Notes: generated by a model not told the origin, from the letters alone. A stretch of DNA of 64,000 bases from Gammaproteobacteria bacterium (GCA_016191205.1 JACPPB010000032.1:43036-107035); one strand, 5' to 3'. Positions 1 to 11,397 are shown, counted from the first letter of the stretch. Program-made: numbers and translations.

Positions 1-1049
<1,049 letters not shown>

Positions 1050-1052
1050 GGT

Positions 1053-1961
1053 TCAGTCCTTCGCGGTGCGCGGATCGAGAGCATCGCGCAGCCCGTCGCC
1101 GAGAAAGTTGAGCGAGAACAGGGTGAGCGACAGCGCGCTGCCCGGAAAAATCAGCAGCCAGGGATATTCCTCCATGGTTTCGGCGCCGTAGGAGATCAGC
1201 AGTCCCCAGGAGCTCGCCGGCGGCTGGATGCCGAGGCCGAGAAAACTCAAAAATGCTTCGAGCAGCATCACGCTCGGAATCGTGAGGGTGGTGTAGACGA
1301 TCACCGGGCCCAGCGTGTTGGGAATCAGGTGGCGGCGGATGATGGTCCAGCGCGACAGCCCGAGCGACACCGCGGCTTCGATGAATTCCTGCTGCTTGAG
1401 CGCCTGTACCTGGCCGCGCACGATGCGCGCCATGGTCAGCCATTCGACGGCGCCGATGGCGAGAAACAGCAGCAGGATGTTGCGCCCGAAAATCACCATC
1501 AGCAGGATGATGAAAATCATGAAGGGCAGGGCGTAGAGGATGTCCACCAAACGCATCATCGCGGCGTCCACGCGCCCGCCGGCGTAGCCCGCCACGGTGC
1601 CGTAGAGCACGCCGATCACCAGCGCCACGCCGGTGGCCACCAGACCCACCGCCAGCGAGACGCGTCCGCCCCAGAGGATGTGGGTGAGCATGTCGCGGCC
1701 CAGTGTGTCGGTGCCGAACCAGTGCGCGGCGGAGGGTGGCGCGGCACCCAGCGCCAGATCCTGCGCGCGGTAGTCGTAGGGGGCGATCCAGGGCGTGAGC
1801 ACGGCGAGCACGCAGAGCAGGATCAACACGCTGCCGCCGGCCACCGCCATGGGGTTGCGCCGCAGCCGCAGCCAGGCGTCGCGCCACAGGGATACGCCCT
1901 GTTCGGTTTTCGAGAGATCGGTCTGCGCCGCGTCCTCCGGCACCACTGTCGCGTCGCTCAT
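1053..1961 (-). CDS. oppC: Oligopeptide ABC transporter permease (OppC/DppC family)
   Basis: This inner-membrane permease of a peptide ABC importer has about 302 residues. After a hydrophilic N-terminal tail there is a first membrane segment (RRNPMAVAGGSVLILL), a periplasmic loop with the family motif HWFGTDTLGRD, and further membrane segments. A cytoplasmic EAA-like loop (FIEAAVSLGLS) contacts the ATPase. The ATG at 1961 overlaps the stop of oppB by four bases, indicating translational coupling. The length is usual for OppC. Substrate specificity cannot be read from the permease. Confidence 0.93.
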   Translation of the reverse strand: MSDATVVPEDAAQTDLSKTEQGVSLWRDAWLRLRRNPMAVAGGSVLILLCVLAVLTPWIAPYDYRAQDLALGAAPPSAAHWFGTDTLGRDMLTHILWGGRVSLAVGLVATGVALVIGVLYGTVAGYAGGRVDAAMMRLVDILYALPFMIFIILLMVIFGRNILLLFLAIGAVEWLTMARIVRGQVQALKQQEFIEAAVSLGLSRWTIIRRHLIPNTLGPVIVYTTLTIPSVMLLEAFLSFLGLGIQPPASSWGLLISYGAETMEEYPWLLIFPGSALSLTLFSLNFLGDGLRDALDPRTAKD

Positions 1962-2896
1962 GCGGCGGGCCTCCGGTACTGGTGACGCAGGCGGGGGTTC
2001 AGCCACACGGCAGCGATGTCGGCAAGCAGATTGAAGGCCACGATCAGCACGGCGAAAAATACCGTGGTGCCCATGATCATGGTGTAGTCGCGGTTGAAGG
2101 CGGCCTGTACATAGAAACGGCCGAGGCCCGGAATCTGGAAGATGGTCTCCACCACGAAGGAGCCGGACAGCAGGCCGGCGAAGGCGGGGCCGGCAAAGGC
2201 GACCACGGGAATCAGCCCGCCGCGCAGACCGTGCTTCACCACCACCACCCATTCCGGCAGACCCTTGGCGCGCGCCGTGCGGATGTAATCCTGGGACATC
2301 ACTTCCAGCATCCCGCCCCGGGACAGCCGCGCCACGTAGGCGGTGTAGCCGGACGCGAGGGTGAGGGCGGGCAGGATCTTGTCGCCGGGCACATTGCCCC
2401 AGCCCGACACCGGCACCCACTCGAGCCAGACGCCGAACACCAGCAACAGCAGCGGGCCGAGCAAAAACGATGGCAGGCAGATACCGATCATGGCCGCCGA
2501 CATGGGCAGGTAATCCTGTGCCGTGTTGGGCCGCAATGCCGCGATCACTCCGGCGGTGGTGCCCAGCACCAGCGATATCAGCAGCGCGTACAGACCGAGT
2601 TCCGCGGTGGTGGGCAGCCCGGAGAAAATCATTTCATCGACGCTGCGCCCCGGGTAGCGAAACGAGGGGCCGAAATCACCGTGCAGCAGATCGCCCAGAT
2701 AGCTCAGGTATTGCTTCGATAGCGGCTGGTCGAGATGGTAGCGCGCCTCCAGCGCCCTGAGTACTTCGGGCGGCACGGCCTTTTCGGCGCTGAACGGACC
2801 GCCCGGGGCCAACCGCACCAGAAAGAAGGTGGCGGTCACCACCACCAGCAGGACCGGAATCGCCTGCAGCAGCCGATACAGAATGAAGCGCAGCAT
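1958..2896 (-). CDS. oppB: Oligopeptide ABC transporter permease (OppB/DppB family)
   Basis: This is the first permease of the peptide importer, 312 residues with about six membrane segments. The N-terminus (LYRLLQAIPVLLVV) and the following LAPGGPF segment are typical of OppB. The cytoplasmic EAA loop reads DYIRTARAKGLPEW. It starts three bases after the stop of the substrate-binding protein gene and overlaps oppC by four bases, so the four transporter genes form a tight operon read leftwards. Confidence 0.94.
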   Translation of the reverse strand: MLRFILYRLLQAIPVLLVVVTATFFLVRLAPGGPFSAEKAVPPEVLRALEARYHLDQPLSKQYLSYLGDLLHGDFGPSFRYPGRSVDEMIFSGLPTTAELGLYALLISLVLGTTAGVIAALRPNTAQDYLPMSAAMIGICLPSFLLGPLLLLVFGVWLEWVPVSGWGNVPGDKILPALTLASGYTAYVARLSRGGMLEVMSQDYIRTARAKGLPEWVVVVKHGLRGGLIPVVAFAGPAFAGLLSGSFVVETIFQIPGLGRFYVQAAFNRDYTMIMGTTVFFAVLIVAFNLLADIAAVWLNPRLRHQYRRPAA

Positions 2897-2899
2897 GGG

Positions 2900-4537
2900 T
2901 CAGCGCGCTGCCTCCAGATAGATCTGCTTGAACAGCGGATAGCCGAGCAGGTTGGGCGGCAGGCCATGCACGCTGGGCTGTACCAGGTAGTTGCGCGAGG
3001 AATAGAAAATCGGAATCACCGGCATGGCCTCCATCAGGCGTGCCTCGGCCTCGCGAAACAAGGCGTAACGCTGCTCCCGCGACGGCGCGGCGGGCGCCAG
3101 GCGCATGACCAGATCGTCGTAGCGCGGATCGCTCCAGCCGGTGCGATTGTTGCCGCCATCGGTGACCCACATGTCGAGAAAACTGTTGGGATCGACATAG
3201 TCGCCGATCCAGCCGCCGCGGGCGATCTGGTAATTGCCGTTGTTGACGCTGTCCAGATAGACCTTCCAGTCCTGATTGTTGAGGGTGATCTCGATATTGA
3301 GTTCGCGCTTCCACATCTGCTGGATGGCCACCGCCAGCTTGCGATGACTTTCGCTGGTGTTGTAGAGCAGCTCGGTGGGCGGAAAGCCAGTGCCGTTGGG
3401 ATAACCCGCTGCGGCGAGCAAAGCGCGCGCACCCTCGGGATCGTAGGCGAAGCCCGGCGGCGCGGTATAGCCGAGCGTGTCCGGTGGCGTGAAGGCGTAG
3501 GCCGGGAGCTGGCCGCCCTTGGTGACGTGGTCGACGATCTGCTGGCGGTCGATGCTCATCGCCAGCGCGCGGCGCACGCGCGGGTCGGCGAGTTGCGGCA
3601 GCCGGGTGTTGAAGCGATAAAAATAATTGCCCAGATAGGGCTCCACGCGCAGGAATTGCGGCGCGTCCTTGCGGTACACCGCGATCTTGTCGGGTGGCAC
3701 CGAGCCGGTGATGTGCAGTTGCCCGGCGCGGAACATGCGCTCCTCGGTGGAGACGTTTTCCACCGGGTAATAGTGGATGGCGTGGAGTTTGACCTTGGCG
3801 GCATCCCAGTAGGTCGGGCTCTTCTCCACCACCACGATCTTGTTCAACTCCCATTGTTTCAGCACGAAGGGCCCGTTGCCGACGAAATGCCCGGCGCGGG
3901 TCCAGGTGCTGCCGCGTTGCGTTGGATCGCCGTATTTTTCCAGCGTCGGCCGGTGCACCGGGAACATGCTGTAGTGGTCGAGCAGTTGCAGAAAATAGGG
4001 CGTGGAATTGGCGAGCGTTACGCGCAGGGTCTGTTCGTCCAGGACTTTGATGCCGACCTGATCGAAATCCTTCAACTTGCCGGTGGCATAGGCTTCGGCA
4101 TTTTTGATTGGGAAATACATGTAGGCGTAGAGATTGCCGAGGCTCGGCTGCAGCGCCCGCCACCAGGACCAGGAAAAATCCTGCGCTGTCACCGGATCGC
4201 CGTTGGACCAGCGCGCGTTCGCGCGCAGATGGAAGGTGTACACCAGGCCGTCGTCGCTGATCTCCCATTTTTCAGCGACACCGGGAATCGGCTCCAGCGT
4301 TGTCGGATCCTTGAGCACGAGTCCTTCGAGCAGTGCAATGATGATGTAGTTTTCCGGCATGCCGGTCACGATATGCGGGTCGAGCTCCTGGGGTTCGGCG
4401 CCATTGCCCCAGTGCAGGATCTGGTCGCGGTCGCCGGCCTCGACGCGGGTCTCGCGACCGCCGCAGCCCGTAAGCGCCAGTCCGCACAGCAGTGCCGGCA
4501 GCAGCAGATGGCGGATTTGTGCGATTCTCATCAGCAT
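2900..4537 (-). CDS. oppA: Oligopeptide-binding lipoprotein (OppA/MppA family)
   Basis: This 545-residue substrate-binding protein captures peptides for the adjacent permease. A signal peptide ends in a lipobox (LALTGC, Cys25), so it should be a lipoprotein, unlike the soluble periplasmic OppA of enterobacteria. The mature part has SBP family 5 features: a start of the type LHWGNGAEPQELDPH, WSNGDPVTAQDF, and the hinge region RRALAMSIDRQQIVD. A second in-frame ATG six bases downstream is an equally possible start. About 270 bp separate it from bioA, enough for its own promoter, though none is clear. Confidence 0.92.
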   Translation of the reverse strand: MLMRIAQIRHLLLPALLCGLALTGCGGRETRVEAGDRDQILHWGNGAEPQELDPHIVTGMPENYIIIALLEGLVLKDPTTLEPIPGVAEKWEISDDGLVYTFHLRANARWSNGDPVTAQDFSWSWWRALQPSLGNLYAYMYFPIKNAEAYATGKLKDFDQVGIKVLDEQTLRVTLANSTPYFLQLLDHYSMFPVHRPTLEKYGDPTQRGSTWTRAGHFVGNGPFVLKQWELNKIVVVEKSPTYWDAAKVKLHAIHYYPVENVSTEERMFRAGQLHITGSVPPDKIAVYRKDAPQFLRVEPYLGNYFYRFNTRLPQLADPRVRRALAMSIDRQQIVDHVTKGGQLPAYAFTPPDTLGYTAPPGFAYDPEGARALLAAAGYPNGTGFPPTELLYNTSESHRKLAVAIQQMWKRELNIEITLNNQDWKVYLDSVNNGNYQIARGGWIGDYVDPNSFLDMWVTDGGNNRTGWSDPRYDDLVMRLAPAAPSREQRYALFREAEARLMEAMPVIPIFYSSRNYLVQPSVHGLPPNLLGYPLFKQIYLEAAR

Positions 4538-4807
4538 CTCAGGTACGGCGTCAGGGCACGGATGGTACGCGAGGGTCGGGGCGAGGCAAAATCGGATCGG
4601 CGTCGCGGCCGAGCCGACGGCCCTGGTTGTACTTGGTGATCATGCCCGAAACAACGCCACGACCGGAGCAAACCCGCCCCGCGCGACTCGGTGCGCCAAA
4701 ATGCCTGCCGGGAGAACCTTCCATTTTCCGGCATTCGCGGCGCGACATCCGAGGTTGTGAAGACGCGCTGCAATGAACCGGCTGCCGAAGCCGTTTTCCG
4801 CAGTCCG

Positions 4808-6097
4808 TCAAAGCCCGCCAAGCAATTCGCGCAGTGTCGCGGTGATACGGCCCAGTTCCTCACGGGTGATGACGTAAGGCGGCATCAGATATACCAGCTT
4901 GCCGAACGGGCGCAGCCAGATGCCGCGTTCCACCAATTCGCGCTGCAATGTCGCCACATCCACGGGCTTTTTCATCTCAACCACGCCGATGGCGCCCAGT
5001 ACCCGCACGTCGGCGACGCCGGCATGGGCGCGGCAGGGCTCCAGCTCCGCGCGCAACTGCGCCTCGATGGCGGCAATGCGTTCCTGCCAGGGCGAGGCAA
5101 GCAGCAGTTCGATGCTGGCATTGGCGACGGCGCAGGCCAGCGGATTGCCCATGAAGGTGGGGCCGTGCATGAAGACGCCGGCTGCGCCGGTACAGATCCC
5201 GGTGCTGATTTTTTCGCTGCACAGGGTCGCGGCCAGCGTCAGGTAGCCGCCGGTGAGCGCCTTGCCCAGGCACAGGATGTCGGGGCTGATGCCGGCCCAC
5301 TCGCAGGCGAACAGCTTGCCGGTGCGGCCGAAGCCGGTGGCGATTTCGTCGGCGATCAACAGTACCTCGTGGCGATCGCACAGCTCTCGCACCCGGCGCA
5401 GAAATTCAGGCGCATAAAAGCGCATGCCGCCGGCGCCCTGGACGATGGGTTCGAGGATGACGGCGGCGAGTGCGTGCGCGTGGGCGTCGAGCTGGTGTTC
5501 AAAATCGATGATGTACTGGTCTTCCCAGGGTGCATCGAAAGCGCAGCCGGGTGTCTCGGCAAAAAGCTGGCGCGGCATCGCGTCGGCGAACAGGTGATGC
5601 ATGCCGGTGACCGGATCGCACACCGACATGGCAGCGAAGGTGTCGCCGTGGTAGCCGCCGCGCAGCGCCAGCAGCCGGTGCTTCGCCGGGCGCCCCTGCG
5701 CCTGCCAGTATTGCAGCGCCATCTTGATCGCCACTTCGACGCTTACCGAGCCGGAATCGCACAAAAACACCTTGTCGAGGCCCGGAGGCGTGAGCGCGAC
5801 CAGGTGTTGCGCGAGGCGCGCCGCCGGTTCGTGGACGATGCCACCGAACATCACATGGGCCATGTCGGCGAGCTGGTTCGCGACGGCGGCATTCAGTACC
5901 GGATGGTTGTAGCCGTGGATGGCGCACCACCAGGACGCCATGCCGTCGATCAACTGGCGGCCGTCGTCGAGTTCCAGGGTGCAGCCGTGGGCGCGTCGCA
6001 CCACATAGGTGGGCAGCGGCTGGATCAGCGAGGCGTAGGGGTGCCAGAGATGCTCCCGGTCGATGGCGCGGATTTCGGCGGCGGAGAACGGGGTCAT
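4808..6097 (-). CDS. bioA: Adenosylmethionine-8-amino-7-oxononanoate aminotransferase (biotin synthesis)
   Basis: BioA makes 7,8-diaminopelargonate from KAPA with SAM as amino donor, a PLP-dependent step of biotin synthesis. The 429-residue protein has the BioA-specific N-terminus (DREHLWHPY) and the [11 protein letters not shown] segment that holds the substrate aromatics. Gly-Gly-Tyr150-His stacks on the cofactor, the PLP-anchoring Asp250 sits in IADEI, and the Schiff-base Lys279 is in LGKALTGG. It stands apart from other bio genes here and reads away from the DUF547 gene. Its promoter should lie in the gap after 6097. Confidence 0.96.
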   Translation of the reverse strand: MTPFSAAEIRAIDREHLWHPYASLIQPLPTYVVRRAHGCTLELDDGRQLIDGMASWWCAIHGYNHPVLNAAVANQLADMAHVMFGGIVHEPAARLAQHLVALTPPGLDKVFLCDSGSVSVEVAIKMALQYWQAQGRPAKHRLLALRGGYHGDTFAAMSVCDPVTGMHHLFADAMPRQLFAETPGCAFDAPWEDQYIIDFEHQLDAHAHALAAVILEPIVQGAGGMRFYAPEFLRRVRELCDRHEVLLIADEIATGFGRTGKLFACEWAGISPDILCLGKALTGGYLTLAATLCSEKISTGICTGAAGVFMHGPTFMGNPLACAVANASIELLLASPWQERIAAIEAQLRAELEPCRAHAGVADVRVLGAIGVVEMKKPVDVATLQRELVERGIWLRPFGKLVYLMPPYVITREELGRITATLRELLGGL

Positions 6098-6158
6098 GGC
6101 GATGTGCGCTGGCGTGTCAGGCTTGGATTGTATGTCGGCGCAGGGATTGCCTGAAATC

Positions 6159-6187
6159 TTGGTTCAAACCCGCTATTGCTATATGCT
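6159..6187 (+). promoter_or_regulatory. Putative sigma-70 promoter of the DUF547 gene
   Basis: TTGGTT and TATGCT are separated by exactly 17 bases. An ATG at 6183 overlaps the -10 element, so it cannot be the start codon of a transcript from this promoter. This favours the GTG at 6219 as the start of the downstream gene. Confidence 0.5.
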
Positions 6188-6218
6188 CGCCTTACATCTC
6201 CGCAACTACCGAGCTGCC

Positions 6219-7040
6219 GTGAAACCCCGACTGATCCTGTTGTTGGCGCTGCTGTTGAGTCCGTCGTTGTTTGCCGCCCCCAGCGCGCAGTACTGGGCCG
6301 AATGGGATCGCAGCGATGAGCTCAATCCCGCCACCATCGATCACGGCAGTTGGGATGGTTTGCTGCGCAAGTATGTGGTGGTTCGCCACAAGTCGGGCAT
6401 CAACCGGTTTCGCTACGGCGAGGTGTCGCCGGCGGACAAGGCCCTTCTCGACAGCTACATCGAGGCGACCGCCGCCATTGATCCGCGGGCTTATTCCCGC
6501 GCCGAGCAGCTTGCCTACTGGATCAATCTCTACAACGCGCTGACCGTCAAGCTGGTGCTGGACCACTACCCGGTCACCAAGGTGAACAGCATCCAGGTGG
6601 CTGGCGCCGATGCCAGCGATGGTCCCTGGAGCGCCAAGCTGGTGAAGGTGGCGGGTACCGAGCTGTCGCTGGACGATATCCAGCACCGCATCCTGCGACC
6701 GATCTGGAAGGACTACCGCGTGCTCTTCGGACTGGCGTGCGCGGGACTGGACTGTCCGGATATTCAGCCCGAGGCCTGTACCGGACCCAACAGCCGCGAA
6801 CTGCTGAGCAACGCGGGTCGGGATTTCATCAATTCGGATCGTGGCGTCTCGATTGCCGGCACCAAGGGCCCGCTGCGGGCATCCAGTATTTTCGACTGGT
6901 ATGAAAGCGACTTCGCCGCGGATCACAAAGCGCTTTTGAAGCTGTTTGCGCACTACGCGGAAGACCGCAAGGCGCTCTATCTGCTGGGATACACCGGCGA
7001 TATCCAGTATCACCAGGACTGGACGCTGAACGCGCCCTGA
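6219..7040 (+). CDS. DUF547 domain protein, secreted
   Basis: This protein of about 273 residues has a clear signal peptide (KPRLILLLALLL then an AAPSA-type cleavage site) and a DUF547 domain. Recognisable motifs are the AYWINLYNALTVKLVLDHYP segment and the LACAGLDCP Cys-containing loop. The biochemical role of DUF547 is not established. GTG at 6219 is chosen because the signal peptide starts there and because a candidate promoter covers the alternative ATG at 6183. It is divergent from bioA. Confidence 0.82.
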   Translation: MKPRLILLLALLLSPSLFAAPSAQYWAEWDRSDELNPATIDHGSWDGLLRKYVVVRHKSGINRFRYGEVSPADKALLDSYIEATAAIDPRAYSRAEQLAYWINLYNALTVKLVLDHYPVTKVNSIQVAGADASDGPWSAKLVKVAGTELSLDDIQHRILRPIWKDYRVLFGLACAGLDCPDIQPEACTGPNSRELLSNAGRDFINSDRGVSIAGTKGPLRASSIFDWYESDFAADHKALLKLFAHYAEDRKALYLLGYTGDIQYHQDWTLNAP

Positions 7041-7126
7041 CGCCGTTCGCGCGGACTGCCTGGCGCGGCTGGCCGCAACCCCGCGCGGGCCGCTAAAATG
7101 GCGGCCCCGCATCCCGATTGACCCCC

Positions 7127-7963
7127 ATGTCCGAACTGCACGGTCGCGACCGTCTCGAATACAACAAGCTGCAAAAACGCCTGCGCCGCAACGTCGGCAA
7201 CGCCATTGCCCAGTACGGCATGATCGAAGCCGGCGACAAGGTGATGGTGTGCCTGTCCAGGGGCAAGGACAGCTACGGCATGCTCGACATTCTGCTCAAT
7301 CTGCAAAGGACGGCACCGGTTGCGTTTGAACTGGTGGCGGTCAACCTCGATCAGAAGCAGCCCGGATTTCCCGAGCAGGTGCTGCCGGATTATCTGACCC
7401 GCATCGGCGTGCCGTTTCACATCCTCGAAAAGGACACTTACAGCATCGTCACCGAGCTGGTGCCGGAGAACAAAACCTACTGCGGGCTCTGTTCCCGGCT
7501 GCGGCGCGGCACCCTGTATGGCTTCGCCGAAGAGATCGGCGCCACCAAGATCGCCTTGGGCCACCACCGCGACGACATCATCGAGACGCTGTTTCTGAAC
7601 ATGTTCCATGGCGGCAAGCTCAAGGCGATGCCGCCCAAGCTGCTCTCCGACGATGGCCGCAACATGGTGATCCGCCCGCTCGCGTTCTGCCGCGAGGACG
7701 ATCTCGCCCGCTACGCCGAGTACCGGGAATTTCCCATCATTCCCTGCAATCTGTGCGGCTCTCAGGACAACCTGCAGCGGCAGGTCATCAAGGAGATGTT
7801 GCAGCAGTGGGAGCGCGCGCATCCGGGCCGGCTGGAAACGATTTTCTCGGCGATCTGCAATGTGGCGCCGTCGCAGCTGGCGGATTCCGCCCTGTTCGAC
7901 TTCACCGGGCTGCAACTGCGCCGCGCGCCTTCGCGGCGGATTGCGGCGGTGAATCTGGGCTGA
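7127..7963 (+). CDS. ttcA: tRNA 2-thiocytidine(32) synthetase TtcA
   Basis: TtcA adds sulfur to C32 of certain tRNAs, using ATP and an iron-sulfur cluster. The 278-residue protein shows the N-terminal NKLQKRLRR motif, the PP-loop ([11 protein letters not shown]) and two CxxC pairs (CGLC and CNLC) that hold the cluster. It ends with the conserved NVAPSQLAD stretch. The second PP-loop residue is Arg where the consensus SGGxDS has Gly; the rest of the loop is intact. The ATG at 7127 gives the family N-terminus, and a TTG nine bases upstream is less likely. Confidence 0.95.
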   Translation: MSELHGRDRLEYNKLQKRLRRNVGNAIAQYGMIEAGDKVMVCLSRGKDSYGMLDILLNLQRTAPVAFELVAVNLDQKQPGFPEQVLPDYLTRIGVPFHILEKDTYSIVTELVPENKTYCGLCSRLRRGTLYGFAEEIGATKIALGHHRDDIIETLFLNMFHGGKLKAMPPKLLSDDGRNMVIRPLAFCREDDLARYAEYREFPIIPCNLCGSQDNLQRQVIKEMLQQWERAHPGRLETIFSAICNVAPSQLADSALFDFTGLQLRRAPSRRIAAVNLG

Positions 7964-7988
7964 GTTGGGCGCCGCTTGCCGGCCCCGG

Positions 7989-8465
7989 TCAGGCCGCGTG
8001 CGCCCTTGCGGTGGCGCCGAGGTAGCTGCTGACGAAATCTTCCGCGCTCCCGCTGGGCCGGCTGTGGAAATGGCGATGCCAGTGGCGGGCGAGTCCCGCG
8101 ATATCCTCGGCGTCGGGGAGGTTCTGCCCATGCCGCCGGTAGATCATCCAGGCGATGGCGGTGGCGTACTTGAGGTTGGTCGCGAGTTCGCCGTGGGGGT
8201 CGCACAGGAAACCGTGCTGTCCTGCGAGGCCGCGCACCCGGCTGGCCAGCTCCGGATCGCCTACCAGATATTTGTCCCAGACCGCGCGGTGGGCGGCCGG
8301 CGAAATCCGGTAGATGCCGAGCCGCCGCCCCTCGCGCAGGCGCGCGCTGTGCCCGGATTCCTGGAGCGCGGTCCCCAGAAGCAGGTTTTCCGCCGCTGGC
8401 GACCAGTCCCCGAGCTGTTTCAGAGCGGTGCGGATGACGCGGCGCAGATCACAGGTCGAACACAT
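7989..8465 (-). CDS. Hypothetical protein with lysozyme-like (SLT-type) motifs
   Basis: I do not recognise this 158-residue protein by name. The segment LGTALQESG followed by LGIYRIS resembles the Glu-Ser and GLMQI motifs of the lytic transglycosylase fold, which suggests a lysozyme-like domain; Glu would be the catalytic acid. There is no signal peptide, so a phage-type or cytoplasmic origin is possible. The ATG at 8465 is chosen because AGGGAG lies eight bases upstream of it. An earlier ATG at 8495 has no such site and would add a CPMCSTC cysteine cluster. It converges on ttcA. Confidence 0.6.
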   Translation of the reverse strand: MCSTCDLRRVIRTALKQLGDWSPAAENLLLGTALQESGHSARLREGRRLGIYRISPAAHRAVWDKYLVGDPELASRVRGLAGQHGFLCDPHGELATNLKYATAIAWMIYRRHGQNLPDAEDIAGLARHWHRHFHSRPSGSAEDFVSSYLGATARAHAA

Positions 8466-8517
8466 CGGGCAATTCTCCCTGAGGTTCGGATGCATGGGAA
8501 AATAAAATTGTTTCGTA

Positions 8518-8546
8518 TTTCTATCAGGTTAAGCTCGGTGATTCAA
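8518..8546 (-). promoter_or_regulatory. Putative sigma-70 promoter of the lysozyme-like gene
   Basis: On the minus strand TTGAAT and TAGAAA are 17 bases apart, in an AT-rich stretch unlike the surrounding DNA. Transcription would start about 45 bases upstream of the ATG at 8465. Confidence 0.45.
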
Positions 8547-8686
8547 CCAAAACATTAAATTTTGACCCTATCTTTGGGGAGCTGTTGCCGCTATGGATGT
8601 CGCGCCATCCAGAATGGCAGCCATGGCGCCGGGTCGATAGCCTTGTCAGGGTGTCGAGATGCGCCCAAGTCCCGGGGGGGAACGCG

Positions 8687-9211
8687 ATGATCGAAGTGAT
8701 CGAGGGCGATATCACCGCGCTGGCGGTGGATGCCGTGGTGAACGCCGCCAACAGCCGGCTCGCGGGCGGCGGCGGGGTCGATGGCGCCATTCATCGCGCC
8801 GCGGGCCACGCCACCTTGCAGGCGGCCTGCCGGGCGCTGGGCGGCTGCCCCACGGGCGAAGTACGGCTGACGCCGGGCTTCGCGCTGCCGGCGCGGGCCA
8901 TCATCCACGCGGTGGGGCCGGTCTGGCAGGGCGGTGGCGCGAACGAGGAAGAACTGCTCGCGCGCTGCTATCGCAATGCCATGGCGATGGCGAACGCCGA
9001 ACGGTTGCGGTCGCTGGCGTTTCCCGCCATCAGCTGCGGGGTGTACGGCTTTCCGCCCGAGCGCGCGGTGCCCATTGCGGTGCGCGAGGTGCGTGATGCG
9101 ATGACGCGCTCCACGACCGTCGAACGGGTGATCTTCTGTTGTTTCGACGCCGCCATGGCGGCGCGTTACCGGGCCGAGCTGGCGCGGAGCGGGGCTACAT
9201 CTCCGCCATGA
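8687..9211 (+). CDS. Macrodomain protein, YmdB-type ADP-ribosyl/O-acetyl-ADP-ribose hydrolase
   Basis: Macrodomains of this class bind ADP-ribose and remove acetyl from O-acetyl-ADP-ribose or ADP-ribose from proteins. The protein of about 174 residues is a single macrodomain with EGDIT and [18 protein letters not shown] (distal-ribose loop with the Asn and Gly-rich run). It also has HAVGPVW and [10 protein letters not shown], the pyrophosphate-binding loop. The ATG at 8687 follows a GGGGGGAAC purine tract and gives the usual N-terminus. Its 3' end overlaps the convergent argS gene by 17 bases. Confidence 0.9.
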   Translation: MIEVIEGDITALAVDAVVNAANSRLAGGGGVDGAIHRAAGHATLQAACRALGGCPTGEVRLTPGFALPARAIIHAVGPVWQGGGANEEELLARCYRNAMAMANAERLRSLAFPAISCGVYGFPPERAVPIAVREVRDAMTRSTTVERVIFCCFDAAMAARYRAELARSGATSPP

Positions 9212-10937
9212 CTTCGATGCCGAGCAGATCCAGTCCGGTGGCGAGGGTGCGCGCGGCCAGCTGGCACAGGGCCAGGCGACTCGCCCGCAGTTCGGGCGCG
9301 ACATCCGGCTTCAGGATCGGACACTGCTCGTAAAAACTGGTGAAGAGACTCGCGAGTTCATAGAGATAGTTGCACAGCACATGGGGGTAGGCCTCGGCCG
9401 CCACCTGGTTCAGGACTTCGCCGAACCCCAGCAGCGCCAGTGCCAACCGGCGCTCCGCCGCCGTGGCAATGCCGATGGGACCGGGAGTGGCGTCGGGAGC
9501 GCTCTGCGCCGCGCGGCGGAAAATGCTCTGGATACGCGTATAGGCGTACTGGAGATAGGGCGCGGTGTTGCCGTCGAAACTCAGCATGCTGTCCCAGTCG
9601 AACACATAATCGTGGGTGCGGGTCTTGGCCAGATCGGCATATTTGACCGCCCCGATGCCCACCTTGTGGGCGATCTCGGCGTGGGTCGTTGCGGCCAGCG
9701 CCGGGTTTTTGGCCGCGACCAGCCGCGCGGCCCGAGCCACCGCTTCGTCCAGCAGCTCCGCGAGCTTGACGGTGCCGCCGCTGCGGGTTTTGAACGGCGT
9801 GCCGTCCGGCCCCAGCATGGTCCCGAAGGGGTGGTGTTCGAGCGCGACATTCGCACCGACCAGGCCGGCCTTGCGTGCCAGGGCGAATACCTGCTTCATG
9901 TGCAGTGACTGGCGCGCATCGATGAAGTAAAGAATCCGCTCGGCGCCGAGCGTCTGGCTGCGATAGCGCAGCGCCGCGAGGTCGGTGGTGGCGTAGAGGT
10001 AGCCGCCGTCCGATTTGCGCACGATCACCGGGCTCGGCCGGCCCTGCTTGTCGGCCAGTTCGGGCAGGAATGCCACCAGCGCGCCCTGGTCTTCGGCGGC
10101 GAGGCCCTGCGCGGTCAACAGCGCGGCGATCTCCGCGAGATCGTCGTTGTAGGCGCTTTCCGGACGGATGTCGGCATGCGTCAGCGTGACGTTGAGCTGG
10201 CGGTAGATCGCCTCGCTGTGGGCGATGGAGATGGCGATGAAGCGCTGCCAGAGCGCATGGCAGTGGGCGTCGCCCGCTTGCAGGCGGACCACATAGTGGC
10301 GTGCCCGGGTGGCGAATTCGGCGTCGAGATCGAAGTGGGCCTTGGCGTTCTGGTAGAACTGTTCGAGGTTGGCGAGGGCGAGGTCCGATGCTTCGCCGCC
10401 GTCCAGATGGTCTTCCAGTTCGGCGATCAGCATGCCGAACTGGGTGCCCCAGTCGCCCATGTGATTGTGGCGGATCACCTCGTGGCCCAGGTATTCCAGC
10501 ACCCGTACCACGGCGTCGCCGATGATGGTGCTGCGCAGATGGCCGACGTGCATCTCCTTCGCCAGATTGGGCGAGGAATAATCCACCACGGTGCGCACCG
10601 GATGCGCGGCGAGTGGGCAGAGACGGTGCGCGTCGTGCAGATCGTCCAGCAGCCGGGCCAGAAAATCGTCCGCGAGATGGATGTTGATGAAGCCGGGGCC
10701 CGCGATCTCGACCCGGCTCGCGATGTCGGCGAGCTGCGCCCGGGCGACGATACGTTCGGCCAGATCGCGGGGTTTGACTTTCATTTCGCGCGCGGCGCCG
10801 AGCGCGAGATTGGCCTGAAAATCGCCGAATTCGGGGCGCGTACTGGGTGCGGCCAGATGGTCGGTGGGGGACACGGCGATGCCGCAGGAGGTTGCGGCAT
10901 CGCGAAGGCGCCGGTCGAGCAGATTGCGGATGCTCAT
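9195..10937 (-). CDS. argS: Arginine-tRNA ligase
   Basis: This class I synthetase charges tRNA-Arg. The 580-residue protein has the N-terminal additional domain, the HIGH motif as HVGH at residues 130-133 in the context [13 protein letters not shown], and the downstream MGDWGTQFG segment. The non-canonical KMSK region reads [13 protein letters not shown], as usual for ArgS, and the C-terminal anticodon-binding domain is complete. The ATG at 10937 gives the family start; an upstream in-frame ATG at 11012 would add an unrelated Pro/Arg-rich tail. It is divergent from the BolA-family gene. Confidence 0.97.
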   Translation of the reverse strand: MSIRNLLDRRLRDAATSCGIAVSPTDHLAAPSTRPEFGDFQANLALGAAREMKVKPRDLAERIVARAQLADIASRVEIAGPGFINIHLADDFLARLLDDLHDAHRLCPLAAHPVRTVVDYSSPNLAKEMHVGHLRSTIIGDAVVRVLEYLGHEVIRHNHMGDWGTQFGMLIAELEDHLDGGEASDLALANLEQFYQNAKAHFDLDAEFATRARHYVVRLQAGDAHCHALWQRFIAISIAHSEAIYRQLNVTLTHADIRPESAYNDDLAEIAALLTAQGLAAEDQGALVAFLPELADKQGRPSPVIVRKSDGGYLYATTDLAALRYRSQTLGAERILYFIDARQSLHMKQVFALARKAGLVGANVALEHHPFGTMLGPDGTPFKTRSGGTVKLAELLDEAVARAARLVAAKNPALAATTHAEIAHKVGIGAVKYADLAKTRTHDYVFDWDSMLSFDGNTAPYLQYAYTRIQSIFRRAAQSAPDATPGPIGIATAAERRLALALLGFGEVLNQVAAEAYPHVLCNYLYELASLFTSFYEQCPILKPDVAPELRASRLALCQLAARTLATGLDLLGIEVMAEM

Positions 10938-11082
10938 CGCAGGCTCATTGGGCCGGGGAGCAGGCATTCTAGTGGCGGGAGAGGGGATTGCAACCTGCCG
11001 GCGCTGCGGCACGTGCCGCCTCGGTCGCTGCCGTCGGTGTGCTAGTCTCGAGGGCCGCCTTTCGATTGAATGGAGACCCGCC

Positions 11083-11397
11083 GTGAGTGTCCGGCAACAG
11101 ATCGAAGATAAATTGCGCGCGGCGCTTCCCCTCCAGATGGTGCGCGTCGAGAACGAAAGTCACCAGCACAATGTGCCGCCCGGCGCCGAGACCCACTTCA
11201 AGGTGACGCTGGTGGCCGACCGCTTTGCGGCGCTGTCCCGGGTGCAGCGTCACCGGCTGGTGTATCAGCTGCTGGCCGAGGAACTCGCCGGGCCGGTGCA
11301 TGCGCTCGCACTGCATGTCTATGCGCCGGCGGAGTGGGATGACCGCGCGCAGGCCCCGGAGTCGCCGCCTTGCCAGGGCGGTTCCGGCGCGGGCTAG
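11083..11397 (+). CDS. BolA family protein
   Basis: BolA proteins pair with monothiol glutaredoxins in iron-sulfur cluster trafficking, and some act as DNA-binding regulators. The 104-residue protein has the fold's markers: [20 protein letters not shown], with conserved His and Ser residues, and [14 protein letters not shown], which forms the recognition helix. It starts at GTG 11083 with GGAG seven bases upstream. The C-terminal tail after EWDD is low-complexity. The sequence is closer to the BolA subgroup than to IbaG, but this is a judgement by eye. Confidence 0.85.
   Translation: MSVRQQIEDKLRAALPLQMVRVENESHQHNVPPGAETHFKVTLVADRFAALSRVQRHRLVYQLLAEELAGPVHALALHVYAPAEWDDRAQAPESPPCQGGSGAG

Noticed and set aside
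6183..6218. An upstream ATG for the DUF547 gene
   Set aside because: It overlaps the -10 element of a well-spaced candidate promoter, and the signal peptide begins at the GTG at 6219.
7250..7275. Arg instead of Gly in the PP-loop of TtcA (SRGKDS)
   Set aside because: All other catalytic motifs and both CxxC pairs are intact, and I am not sure that this form is rare among gammaproteobacterial TtcA proteins, so I do not report it as an oddity.
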